A stretch of DNA of 10,265 nucleotides from Methanoculleus sp. UBA77 (lineage in GTDB: Archaea > Halobacteriota > Methanomicrobia > Methanomicrobiales > Methanoculleaceae): the NCBI GenBank assembly GCA_002499455.1, contig DALN01000001.1, forward strand, positions 1 to 10,265, in the 5' to 3' direction. Positions within the stretch are counted from its first letter, which is position 1; each line of letters starts with the position of its first letter. The position numbers and the translations under genes were made by a program. Shown here piece by piece: positions 1-6,960 of the stretch. Below the pieces are notes generated by a model. That model worked only from the letters and a program-made list of their open reading frames with translations, ran no database searches and was not told where the DNA came from.

Positions 1-1
1 C

Positions 2-331
2 GAGGCCGCCTGGTTCGTCGAAGAGCCCTCGCCGGAGGCGGCGGCGTTCTGGAACGACTGCTACCCGGCGATAAGATCGGTCGCGGCAAACCGCGCCATC
101 GCGGAAGACGCCGGCTACGAGGTCGTCGCGACCTTCCCGCTCCCCGCGTCGGCGTGGTGGGACGACTACTATACGCCGATGATCGAGCGGCTTGCGGACC
201 TGCGGTCGAAGGTCGCCGGCAACCCTGAAGCCGAGGCCCTCATCGCGTTCGAGGAGCGGGAGATCGCCGTCCACCGGGAGCACGGCAGCGAGTACGGCTA
301 CGAGTTCTTCATCCTCCGGAAGAAGGAGTGA
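2..331 (+). CDS. Class I SAM-dependent methyltransferase, C-terminal part (5' truncated by window)
   Basis: The last 109 codons of a gene that begins before the window, read in the frame ending in TGA at 329-331. The AdoMet-binding Rossmann core lies outside the window, so the call rests on the C-terminal cap. That cap includes a WFVEEPSPEAAAFWNDCYP stretch (residues 4-22 of the visible part), an 'AEDAGYEVVATFPLPASAWW' block (34-53) and a DDYYTPMIERL stretch, ending in a charged tail EFFILRKKE. This arrangement (acidic aromatic segment, 'AGYE' strand, WW-x-x-YYTP) is familiar from small-molecule or UbiE-like methyltransferases of unknown substrate in methanogens and bacteria. The cytosolic location is inferred. 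The gene is convergent with rsgA, with a GC-rich hairpin between the two stop codons. The methyltransferase call is fairly likely; the substrate is unknown. Confidence 0.7.
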   Translation, partial: EAAWFVEEPSPEAAAFWNDCYPAIRSVAANRAIAEDAGYEVVATFPLPASAWWDDYYTPMIERLADLRSKVAGNPEAEALIAFEEREIAVHREHGSEYGYEFFILRKKE

Positions 332-334
332 GCC

Positions 335-354
335 GGCCGGTCCCCCGGACGGCC
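335..354. terminator. GC-rich hairpin between convergent genes
   Basis: An inverted repeat GGCC-g-GTCC / ccc / GGAC-GGCC forms an 8-bp stem with one bulged G and a 3-nt loop. It sits in the 24-bp gap between the TGA of the upstream methyltransferase (+) and the TAG of rsgA (-), so it could end transcription from both sides. On the plus strand a short T-rich stretch (cccttttatc, 364-373) follows inside the rsgA 3' end. The function is inferred from position and symmetry. Confidence 0.4.
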
Positions 355-355
355 A

Positions 356-1441
356 CTACCGCCCTTTTATCTTCCAGAGATCCCTTGCATCTTTGCCGAT
401 AGCTTTCCAGCGTTTCTTCTCGAGCCTTACAAGCCCGATCTCCGCTTTCTCCTCTTCGAACGCGAGTTCCCGCATGAGCCGCTGGAAACTCTCCAGCCGT
501 GCCGCAGGGAGGGTCCCGGCCGCGACGGCCGCCTGCACCGCACAACCGGGTTCCTCCTCGTGCCGGCAGTCCGAGAACCTGCACCCCTCCGCGAGTTCGA
601 GGATCTCGGGGAACGTCTCGGCGATACCGGCGGATGCGAGGCCGATCCCGACCTCCCGCAGGCCGGGGTTGTCGATCATGAGCGCCCCGCCCTCGAGGAC
701 GAAGAGCTGGCGGACGGTCGTGGTGTGCCGGCCTCTCTCGTCGTAGTCGCGGACATCCGAGGTCTCCTGCACCGGGCAGCCCATGAGCCGGTTGATCAGG
801 GTGGACTTCCCGACGCCCGACGAGCCGATGAGGGCGACCGTCGTCCGCGGCGAAAGATAGGGAGCGAGCCGGTCGACGCCCTCCCCGCTCATGGCGCTGA
901 TCGGGACAACCGGTGTGCCGGGGGAGACGGCGGCGAGTTCGGCGGCGAGCGTTGCGGGGTCGTCCGCGAGGTCGGACTTGTTGATGACGATGACCGGCCG
1001 GGCGCCGGATGCGTGGGCGAGCGCGAGGTAGCGCTCTATCCTGCGGGCGTTGAGGTCACGGCCGGCCGCGGTGACGATGAAGACCGTATCGATATTCGCC
1101 GCGATGACCTGGTCGCCTCCTTCGCCCCCCCGCGCAAACCGGGTCTTCTGCGGGAGGATATCCACGATCATCGAGGTGCCGGCCTCCGGCTGGTGGAGGA
1201 GCACGACGAAGTCCCCCACGGCGGGGAACCGGCCGAGTTTACGCAATGCTCCGGAGATCCCGGCCGTGACGGACCCGCCGTCGACGAGCACGTCCCAGAC
1301 CGTCTTCTGCCGGCAGGCCACGCGGCCGGCGAGATACGGGCCGGTGTACTTCGAGAAGGCGCTCTCGTGCTCTTCCGTCCAGCCGAGGTCGTCAAGCGTA
1401 TAGACCGGGTCTTCTCCGCACCGGGGGGTGGATTGGCTCAT
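356..1441 (-). CDS. rsgA: Circularly permuted ribosome-associated GTPase RsgA (YjeQ/YloQ family)
   Basis: 361 aa, ATG start. In bacteria RsgA is a GTPase that acts late in 30S subunit maturation; an equivalent role in an archaeon is inference. Domains in order: an N-terminal OB-fold-like region (about 35-100, with 'PAVGDFVVL' near 73-81); then the permuted G domain, with G4 NKSD (154-157) and G5 ISAMSGEG (181-188) placed before the P-loop GSSGVGKST (206-214), the switch I threonine run RHTTT (238-242) and G3 DNPG (257-260). A C-terminal zinc-binding segment follows with C287, C292, H294 and C300, then a basic helical tail (KKRWKAIGK). Every diagnostic residue is present, so it should be active. 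The G4-G5-G1-G3 order is the family's signature. The N-terminal 'LGW' motif resembles the longer bacterial subfamily of about 350 aa. A GGAG lies 11 nt before the ATG (1453-1456). It lies 86 bp downstream of the kinase at 1528-3261, on the same strand. Confidence 0.93.
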   Translation of the reverse strand: MSQSTPRCGEDPVYTLDDLGWTEEHESAFSKYTGPYLAGRVACRQKTVWDVLVDGGSVTAGISGALRKLGRFPAVGDFVVLLHQPEAGTSMIVDILPQKTRFARGGEGGDQVIAANIDTVFIVTAAGRDLNARRIERYLALAHASGARPVIVINKSDLADDPATLAAELAAVSPGTPVVPISAMSGEGVDRLAPYLSPRTTVALIGSSGVGKSTLINRLMGCPVQETSDVRDYDERGRHTTTVRQLFVLEGGALMIDNPGLREVGIGLASAGIAETFPEILELAEGCRFSDCRHEEEPGCAVQAAVAAGTLPAARLESFQRLMRELAFEEEKAEIGLVRLEKKRWKAIGKDARDLWKIKGR

Positions 1442-1458
1442 GGAAACCGGAACTCCAT

Positions 1459-1464
1459 AAAAAA
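1459..1464 (-). terminator. T6 run downstream of first histidine kinase, upstream of rsgA
   Basis: On the minus strand the 86-bp gap between the kinase stop and the rsgA ATG contains CCTTTTTTATGG. Oligo-T tracts are the usual archaeal termination signal, so this may end the kinase transcript. The same tract lies about 20 nt before the rsgA ATG, so a weak TATA-like role for a near-leaderless rsgA transcript is the alternative. No strong hairpin precedes it; only a 4-bp CGGG/CCCG stem is seen at 1498-1509. Confidence 0.3.
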
Positions 1465-1527
1465 GGTGCGTACAGGATACGAAGTGCTTTGCGGTCGCGG
1501 GTGCGCCCGAAGATTGCCCGCCTGCAT

Positions 1528-3261
1528 TCAGTCTTCCGCAGCCGGCCTCCAGGCTCCGGCAGGAACCAGGATCTCGAACCGCGCTCCCCGGCCCGCCGTC
1601 CCGGTCTCACGGATGGTGATCCCGGTCACGGAGAGGATCTCCCGCGAGAAGGCCAGCCCGAACCCGGTGTTCTTCCCGTATCCGCACCGGAAGATCTTCT
1701 CCTTCTCGTCGTCCCGGACCCCCGCGCCGTCATCCTCGAATGCCACCATGAGCGTTCCATCGATCTCCTCATCGGTCATTATGCCGATCCGGGTGACGCC
1801 GCCCCCGTGCCGGATTGCGTTCTCGATCAGGTTATACGCGACTTTCGGCGCGAGCGGGTCGGCGTAGAGCTCCACCGGGGCGACCCGGACGGCGATCTCG
1901 ACCCCCGGATGGGGGATGTCGTCGGCAGCCCGGGCGATCATCGGCTCGAGCGGCTGCCAGACGGGTTGATACACCCCGAACATCTGGTACTCCCGCGAGA
2001 ACTCGAGGTGCTTCTTGATGTTCTCGACAAGTCTGACCGACCGGTCGAGGTAGACCTCGGCATCGGGGCGCATCAGGTCCTCTTTGAGGAGGCTCAGATA
2101 CCAGGCGAGGCCCGTGACGTCGTTGCCGATATCGTGGCAGGTCACCTGCGATAAGAGGGATAACTTCTGGTTCGCCGTCCGGAGGGCCGTCTCCATCGCT
2201 TTCCGGCCGGTGACGTCTCTCACGATCAGGATAACTCCCGCGGGCTCTCCGTCCGGGTTCCTGACGGGTGCTCCGGCGATACTGACGACGCTGCCCTCCC
2301 TGACGCCGGGAACCGCCTCAAGATCAGAGAACCTCCCCTGCTCCGCGATGGCGGCCCGGATAGCGGCGCACGCCGTCTCGGGGATGAACCGCCCGACGGG
2401 CTGCCCGACCAGCTCCGCCTCGGCGACGCCGAAGATCCCGGCAGCCGACGCGTTCGCCGTGACGATCCTGCCCCCCGCATCGACGAGGACCAGACCTTCG
2501 GGCATCGTCCTGATGATATCGTCGGCCGCCGTCTGGGGACTCAGGGTGAACAGCCCGTGTCTCAGGATAGCATAGGCGATGAGCAGAGAGAAGATGACGA
2601 TCCCGATGAAGGTGATATCGACGGTGTAGATCCCGAGGGGTGGGAGGACCAGTCCGGAGAGAACGCTGAAACCGGCGGCGGTTGCGATACCGATGCAAAA
2701 AAGCAGGTTCTGGCGCCGTTTCCTCCCCGGAGGCGCTCTCTGCCAGGATGATATGCCGGCGTATGCCGCCCAGCCCATTGCCAGGATGATATAGACCTTC
2801 TCCATCAGGTAGACGGGACTGGTGAATGCCGGCAGGTAGACATACCCCGTTCCGGGCTGGAACAGCACTGTTACTATCTGATCGGTGAAGAGCCCTGCCA
2901 GAGCAAAGAGCAGGGCAGGCAGGTACAGGGCGACAAGGAGGGTGCCGCCCTTCTTCTCCTGCGCGAGGGGGTGAGCGGTGAACGCGAGCGTGAAATGGAC
3001 GGTGAGCGCAACGACAAAGATCCAGAAGGCGCCGGCCTTCAGCCAGAACATGAAGCAACCTTCATCGCCGGCGAAATGCCAGATGAGGTATTCGTCCAGG
3101 GCCCAGTAGGTTGCGGTGAGCGTCAACGCGAGGAAGAGGCGGTTGATGGTTGATGAGGGGCTCCGTGCAAAGACGTAGATCCCGAGGCCGCAGGTGATCA
3201 GCGCCGAGATGATACAGAACCCGGCCAGAACCGGAGAGAGCATATTGAGGAGATCAGACAC
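1528..3261 (-). CDS. Membrane histidine kinase: 7TM sensor - PAS - HisKA-like - HATPase (paralog A)
   Basis: 577 aa, predicted sensor histidine kinase of the inner membrane. Residues about 10-233 form seven hydrophobic segments typical of the histidine-kinase N-terminal 7TM domain. A PAS domain follows (about 246-352, 'MPEGLVLVDAGGRIVTANASA' start and 'VILIVRDVTGRK' end). The dimerisation/phosphoacceptor segment has the H-box CHDIGND with H376 as presumed phospho-site. The ATPase has an N-box around N477-H485 (NLIENAIRH), G1 EDDGAG (509-514) and G2 GYGKNTGFGLA (527-537), ending in GARFEILVP. All ATP-binding boxes look intact. The start is GTG at 3259-3261. A TGA lies two codons upstream, so no longer in-frame start is possible; the paralog at 3491-5227 has the same arrangement, which supports GTG over the internal ATG at codon 7. 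A G-rich GGGGA (3273-3277) is the only SD-like sequence. No response regulator lies next to it, so the partner and ligand are unknown. Confidence 0.93.
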   Translation of the reverse strand: MSDLLNMLSPVLAGFCIISALITCGLGIYVFARSPSSTINRLFLALTLTATYWALDEYLIWHFAGDEGCFMFWLKAGAFWIFVVALTVHFTLAFTAHPLAQEKKGGTLLVALYLPALLFALAGLFTDQIVTVLFQPGTGYVYLPAFTSPVYLMEKVYIILAMGWAAYAGISSWQRAPPGRKRRQNLLFCIGIATAAGFSVLSGLVLPPLGIYTVDITFIGIVIFSLLIAYAILRHGLFTLSPQTAADDIIRTMPEGLVLVDAGGRIVTANASAAGIFGVAEAELVGQPVGRFIPETACAAIRAAIAEQGRFSDLEAVPGVREGSVVSIAGAPVRNPDGEPAGVILIVRDVTGRKAMETALRTANQKLSLLSQVTCHDIGNDVTGLAWYLSLLKEDLMRPDAEVYLDRSVRLVENIKKHLEFSREYQMFGVYQPVWQPLEPMIARAADDIPHPGVEIAVRVAPVELYADPLAPKVAYNLIENAIRHGGGVTRIGIMTDEEIDGTLMVAFEDDGAGVRDDEKEKIFRCGYGKNTGFGLAFSREILSVTGITIRETGTAGRGARFEILVPAGAWRPAAED

Positions 3262-3373
3262 GGCCGCTCACGTCCCCGGACCGCAGGTCTTCTCTTCGGA
3301 CCGTTCTGCCTCGTTCCCGGCTATCGTGAGAGCTCATCAGAGAACTGTCAGGATACATTTGTTCTGCTCCACG

Positions 3374-3388
3374 AAAACGCTTTGCTTT
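3374..3388 (-). promoter_or_regulatory. Conserved upstream element, copy A
   Basis: The plus-strand sequence AAAACGCTTTGCTTT matches AAAGCGCTTTCCTTT at 5345-5359 in 13 of 15 positions. Each copy sits about the same distance upstream of a kinase GTG start (113 and 118 bp). This copy is embedded in a wider dyad, CGAAAA-c-GC-ttt-GC-TTTTCG (3372-3391), which can form an 8-bp stem with a bulged C. It may be an operator or promoter element shared by the paralogs, or simply a remnant of the duplication. No convincing TATA box at a fixed distance was found. Confidence 0.4.
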
Positions 3389-3453
3389 TCGATTTACGCT
3401 GCGCATATCCCAAAACCGGATACGAAGCACACCGGTCCGGCCGGGGGAAGAAT

Positions 3454-3476
3454 CGGTCGCCTCGCAGGGCGAACCG
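3454..3476 (-). terminator. Hairpin downstream of second histidine kinase
   Basis: An inverted repeat CGGTCGCC / tcgcag / GGCG-a-ACCG (plus strand) gives an 8-bp stem with a single bulged A. It lies about 15 bp past the TGA of the minus-strand kinase ending at 3491. On the minus strand it is followed by ATTCTTCC, a short pyrimidine- and T-rich stretch. This is a plausible but weak terminator for that kinase. Confidence 0.35.
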
Positions 3477-3490
3477 GGGATGCTCCCGCT

Positions 3491-5227
3491 TCAGGATCCC
3501 TCGCCCTCGACCGGTCTCCACGCCCGGGGAGGGACGAGAATCTCAAACCGGGCCCCCCGGCCCGCCGTCCCCGTCTCACGGATACCGATATCGGTGACGG
3601 AGAGGATGTCCCGCGCGAAGGCCAGCCCGAACCCGGTGTTTCTGCCGTACCCGTAGCGGAAGATCCTCTCCTTATCGTCGTTCGGGATCCCCTCACCGTC
3701 GTCTTCGAATGCCACGACGAGCGTTCCATCGGGCTCCTCGCCGGTCGTGATACGGATCCGGGTGATCCTCTCTCCCCCGTGCCGGAGGGCGTTCTCGAGC
3801 AGGTTGTAGATGACCCTGGGCGAGAGCGCGTCGGCGTAGATCTCAACCGGGGCAACGCGGACGGAGACCTCAATATCCGAACGGGGAATGCAGCCGACAG
3901 CCCCGGTGATCATCGGCTCGAGCGGCTGCCAGACCGGCTGATACGCCCCGATCATCTGGTACTCGCGGGAGAACTCGAGATGCTTCTTGATGCTCTCCAC
4001 GATCTCGACCGAATGGGAGAGGTACATGCCGGCGTCGGGATGCGTCCGGTTCTCTTTGAGAAGGCTCAGGTACCATGCAAGGCCCGTGACGTCGTTGCCG
4101 ATGTCGTGGCAGGTCACCTGCGATAAGAGGGACAACTTCTGGTTCGCCGTCCGGAGGGCCGTCTCCGCTGTTTTCCGGCCGGTGATGTCCCTCACGATCA
4201 GGACGATGCCGGCAGGCTCCCCGTCCGGGTTCCTGACGAGCGTTCCGGAGATGCTGACGACGCTGCCCTGCCTGCCGCCGGGCACTGCCTCGAGGTCCGA
4301 TACCCTTCCCTCTTTCAGGAGAGCAGTCCGGATCGCGGAGAACGCCGTCTCCGGGACGAACCTCACCACCGGCTGTCCGGGAAGTTCCGACTCGGCCACA
4401 CCGAAGATCTCCGCGGCCGAAGCGTTCACCGTGACGATCCTGCCGTCCGTGTCGGCAAGGATGAGGCCGTCGGGCATCATCCTGAGGATATCGGGGACCG
4501 CCGTCTGGGGGCTCAGGGTAAACAGACCGTACCTGTGTACGGCGTAGGCGATGAGGAGGGAGAAGACGACCATCCCGATGAAGACGAGGTTGACGGTGTG
4601 GATCCCGAGGGCCGGCAGGACCAGCCCGGAGAGGGTGCCGAACCCGACGACAGCCGCGATGCCGAGGGTGATGAGCTGGTTCTGGCGCCGGATCCTCGTC
4701 GTGAGCGCTCTCCGCCAGGCTGAGATGCCGGCGTAAATCCCTCCACCCACCGCCAGAAGGATATACAGTCTCGTGGCCGGGTAGACAGGGCTCCCCGCCG
4801 GCAGGTAGGCATACCCCGCTCCGGGCAGGAGTTCCACCGTGTAGATCAGGTCGGTGAAGAGGCCGATGAGGGCGATCAGAGCTGCAGGCAGGTACAGGGT
4901 AGCGAGGAGAGTGTCGCGCCTCTTCTCCCCTGCGAAGGGGTGGCCGGTGAAGGCGAGCGTGAAGTGGATAGTGAACGCGACGGCAAAGGGCCAGAGCGAG
5001 CTGGCCTTGAGCCAGAAGAGGTAACTGTCATAGCCGGCGGAGTGCCAGATGAGATACTCGCCGAGAGCCCAGTAGGTTGCGGTGAGCGTTAATGCAAGGA
5101 AGAGGCGGTTGACGGTCGACGAGGGGCTCTGCGCAAAGACATAGATCCCGAGGCCGTAGGTAATGAACGCCGAGACGGCGCAGAAACTGACCAGGACCGG
5201 AAAGAGAACCGTGATGAGATCCGACAC
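3491..5227 (-). CDS. Membrane histidine kinase: 7TM sensor - PAS - HisKA-like - HATPase (paralog B)
   Basis: 578 aa, a full-length tandem paralog of the kinase at 1528-3261, collinear along its whole length with only single-residue length differences. It has seven hydrophobic segments (about 10-233), PAS (about 245-350), H-box CHDIGND with H374, N-box NLLENALRH (475-483), G1 EDDGEG (508-513), G2 GYGRNTGFGLA (526-536) and terminal GARFEILVP. The catalytic boxes look intact. The start is GTG at 5225-5227, with a TAG two codons upstream. There is no Met codon in the first 200 residues, so GTG is the only reasonable start. Divergence from paralog A is spread through the transmembrane loops (for example around residues 65-80, 98-106 and 142-150), while the H-box region is identical, which suggests different inputs feeding a similar output. 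The gene is divergent from the methyltransferase at 5521 and has no response regulator beside it. The signal and partner are unknown. Confidence 0.93.
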   Translation of the reverse strand: MSDLITVLFPVLVSFCAVSAFITYGLGIYVFAQSPSSTVNRLFLALTLTATYWALGEYLIWHSAGYDSYLFWLKASSLWPFAVAFTIHFTLAFTGHPFAGEKRRDTLLATLYLPAALIALIGLFTDLIYTVELLPGAGYAYLPAGSPVYPATRLYILLAVGGGIYAGISAWRRALTTRIRRQNQLITLGIAAVVGFGTLSGLVLPALGIHTVNLVFIGMVVFSLLIAYAVHRYGLFTLSPQTAVPDILRMMPDGLILADTDGRIVTVNASAAEIFGVAESELPGQPVVRFVPETAFSAIRTALLKEGRVSDLEAVPGGRQGSVVSISGTLVRNPDGEPAGIVLIVRDITGRKTAETALRTANQKLSLLSQVTCHDIGNDVTGLAWYLSLLKENRTHPDAGMYLSHSVEIVESIKKHLEFSREYQMIGAYQPVWQPLEPMITGAVGCIPRSDIEVSVRVAPVEIYADALSPRVIYNLLENALRHGGERITRIRITTGEEPDGTLVVAFEDDGEGIPNDDKERIFRYGYGRNTGFGLAFARDILSVTDIGIRETGTAGRGARFEILVPPRAWRPVEGEGS

Positions 5228-5344
5228 GGCCGCCTACACCCCCGGCACCGTCTGCCTTTTCATCAGGCCATCCCGCCCTGCCCCCGGTCAACCGTGAGAA
5301 CGTATTGCAGGTCCGTAGTGGAGGAGTTTGAGGGGTCCGCAGTT

Positions 5345-5359
5345 AAAGCGCTTTCCTTT
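5345..5359 (-). promoter_or_regulatory. Conserved upstream element, copy B (perfect 10-bp palindrome AAAGCGCTTT)
   Basis: AAAGCGCTTT at 5345-5354 is its own reverse complement and is followed by CCTTT, matching the element at 3374-3388 in 13 of 15 positions. It lies 118 bp upstream of the kinase GTG at 5227, inside the divergent 293-bp region, and so could also affect the methyltransferase on the other strand. A second shared block, CCCGG-x-x-A-CCGTGAGA-like (5283-5299, compare 3317-3333), shows that the two kinase upstream regions are homologous beyond this element. Confidence 0.4.
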
Positions 5360-5417
5360 CTGTCGCGCGCTCCAGAATGCCCTGACTTAAATTTGGGTGA
5401 GTTTTGCCGCATTTTTG

Positions 5418-5435
5418 AGAATAAAAGATATACTG
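5418..5435 (+). promoter_or_regulatory. Candidate archaeal TATA region for the methyltransferase at 5521
   Basis: Within the GC-rich divergent gap, 'gagaataaaagatatact' is the most AT-rich plus-strand stretch. It resembles a BRE (purine-rich GAGAA) plus TATA box (AAAGATATA), which would place a transcript start near 5455-5460 and a leader of about 60 nt. A second candidate, ACTTAATACC (5478-5487), would give a short leader just ahead of the Shine-Dalgarno AGGAGA (5511-5516). The rest of the 5228-5520 gap shows no other gene or RNA that I recognise. Confidence 0.3.
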
Positions 5436-5520
5436 GGCCAGATCCGGGGTGAAACCTTTCAGCGATCTCTCGCAGACACTTAATACCAGGCTGAGGGTAT
5501 AAACTTCAGCAGGAGACAGG

Positions 5521-6327
5521 ATGAACGGCAGAAACTACGTCCACGGCTACACGGAACGGGAAGCGGAACGACTACGCGACCAGGCGGAGACCCTGACCGG
5601 GCTGCTTCACGGCGACACCCGGTACCCGGCAGGTTCACGGGTGCTCGAGGCCGGGTGCGGCACCGGCGCCCAGACGGTCATCCTGGCGAGAAACAGCCCG
5701 GAGGCCCGGATCACGTCGGTGGATATCTCGGAGGCATCGCTTGAGGCGGCGAGAGAACGCGTTCTGGCCGAAGGCATCACGAACGTCACCTTCGAGGCCG
5801 GAGACATCTTCGACCTCCCCTACGAACCGGGGAGTTTCGACCACATCTTCGTCTGCTTCGTCCTCGAACACCTGGCGGAGCCGGGCCGTGCGCTCGAGCG
5901 CCTCCGCCCCCTCCTCCGGGAAGGCGGGACGATCACGGTGATCGAGGGGGATCACGGCTCGGCGTACTTCCACCCCGACAGCCCCCACGCCCGCCGGGCG
6001 ATCGGGTGCCTGGTCGACCTCCAGCGGGAGGCGGGCGGCAACGCCCTGATCGGGCGGGAACTCTATCCTCTCGTCACCGGCGCCGGCTACCGCGATGTCA
6101 GCGTCTCCCCACGGATGGTCTACGCGGACGCCTCCCGGCCGGACCTCGTCCACGGGTTCACGCGGCTGACCTTCACCGCCATGGTCGAGGGCGTCGGCGA
6201 TGACGCGGTGGGCCGGGGGATGCTGAGCCGGGAGGAGTGGGAGCGGGGGGTAGCCGACCTCTACCGGACCGCGGGGCCGGACGGGGTCTTCTGCTACACC
6301 TTCTTCAAGGCGACCGGGAGGAAGTAG
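5521..6327 (+). CDS. Class I SAM-dependent methyltransferase (methyltransferase domain 25/11-like)
   Basis: 268 aa, cytosolic, predicted to transfer a methyl group from S-adenosylmethionine to an unidentified acceptor. The N-terminus 'YVHGYTEREAERLRDQAETL' (6-25) and the 'LLHGDTRYPAG' lead-in (28-38) belong to a family shared by methanogens, bacteria and fungi. Motif I is VLEAGCGTGAQT (41-52). The acidic residue ending beta2 is D68 in SVDIS, and the adenine-contact motif is GDIFDLP (94-100). The post-motif strand is FDHIFVCFVLEHL (106-118), followed by the LREGGTITVIEGDH motif (132-145). The C-terminal 120 residues form a substrate cap with a conserved-looking GRELYPLVTGAGY (178-190). AGGAGA ends 4 nt before the ATG. 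It is unlike the partial methyltransferase at 2-331 in its C-terminal cap. The 3' end overlaps the convergent DUF998 gene by 23 bp. Confidence 0.88.
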   Translation: MNGRNYVHGYTEREAERLRDQAETLTGLLHGDTRYPAGSRVLEAGCGTGAQTVILARNSPEARITSVDISEASLEAARERVLAEGITNVTFEAGDIFDLPYEPGSFDHIFVCFVLEHLAEPGRALERLRPLLREGGTITVIEGDHGSAYFHPDSPHARRAIGCLVDLQREAGGNALIGRELYPLVTGAGYRDVSVSPRMVYADASRPDLVHGFTRLTFTAMVEGVGDDAVGRGMLSREEWERGVADLYRTAGPDGVFCYTFFKATGRK

Positions 6328-6916
6328 CCGGCGCCATGAGGTAGCCCCCGAACGCCGCGAGCCAGAAGAGCGCGGGGTAGACGATCATCCGCTCCGACCC
6401 CCCGTGACCGATGGGGCCGTAGAGTTCCATGATGCCGAAGTCGCTTGCGGCATGCGTGACGAGGAAGATGAGGCCCACGACGCCTGCGATGACCGCGATC
6501 GCCCTCAGCGGCCCCCGGACGAGCGTGGAGCCGGCGATCGCCTCGAGGTTGAAGAAGATGAAGGCCGCGAGCGCAAAGAGGCCGTGGATGCCGGGGATAT
6601 CGAGCGTGAAGACCGCGGCGCCGATGGCTCCCGCACCCGCAAGGAGAAAGACGGGAAGTATCCAGCCTCTCCCATAGGAGCGGTAGAGGAAGTAGCCGCC
6701 GGCGATGTTCAGGAGGCCGGCTGCAAAGAGGGAGGCGTTGAAGAGCCACGCCGTCTCGCCGATCACGCCGAGATCGCTGATCGCGTTCGTATTGATGCTG
6801 TAGCCGGGCGCGATGGCCGCGCCGGCCACGAGGGCGGTTATGAACTGGACCGGGAGCAGGAAGAGGAGTATCCCTGCAACCGTCCGGTCGCTGTCTGCCG
6901 GATCCGTTCCATACAT
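6305..6916 (-). CDS. DUF998 family integral membrane protein
   Basis: 203 aa, about six hydrophobic segments (roughly 13-35, 56-78, 85-103, 109-130, 137-155 and 178-196), so an integral membrane protein. DUF998 hallmarks are visible: the first-loop motif APGYSINTNAISDLG (36-50) and the GPIGHGGSERMIVYP motif (167-181) before the last segment, with acidic/aromatic residues in between (HAASDFG, 155-161). The biochemical function of the family is not established. The start is ATG at 6914-6916; a TGA lies nine codons upstream with no other start between. No good Shine-Dalgarno precedes it. A TATA-like AGATATGA (6941-6948, minus strand) about 28 nt upstream would fit a leaderless message. It lies 62 bp downstream of the radical SAM gene on the same strand, so co-transcription is possible. 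Its last 23 bp overlap the convergent methyltransferase. Confidence 0.85.
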   Translation of the reverse strand: MYGTDPADSDRTVAGILLFLLPVQFITALVAGAAIAPGYSINTNAISDLGVIGETAWLFNASLFAAGLLNIAGGYFLYRSYGRGWILPVFLLAGAGAIGAAVFTLDIPGIHGLFALAAFIFFNLEAIAGSTLVRGPLRAIAVIAGVVGLIFLVTHAASDFGIMELYGPIGHGGSERMIVYPALFWLAAFGGYLMAPATSSRSP

Positions 6917-6960
6917 GCTGAGAAGATGGAATCTCTTCCTTCATATCTCCAGCAGATGCC

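Noticed and set aside
560..1867. A 435-codon open frame on the plus strand antisense to rsgA and the first kinase
   Set aside because: It spans the opposite strand of two well-recognised genes and the gap between them. Its translation is a low-complexity Arg/Gly/Asp/Pro mix with no domain motif, as expected from high GC codon bias.
3262..3490. Possible small gene or RNA between the two kinases
   Set aside because: The gap is explained by a downstream hairpin of one kinase and the upstream element of the other. No codon-biased frame with a ribosome binding site was seen.
6294..6944. A slightly longer minus-strand frame overlapping the DUF998 gene
   Set aside because: Its translation is Arg/His-rich and not hydrophobic. 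The other minus frame gives a clean membrane protein with DUF998 motifs.
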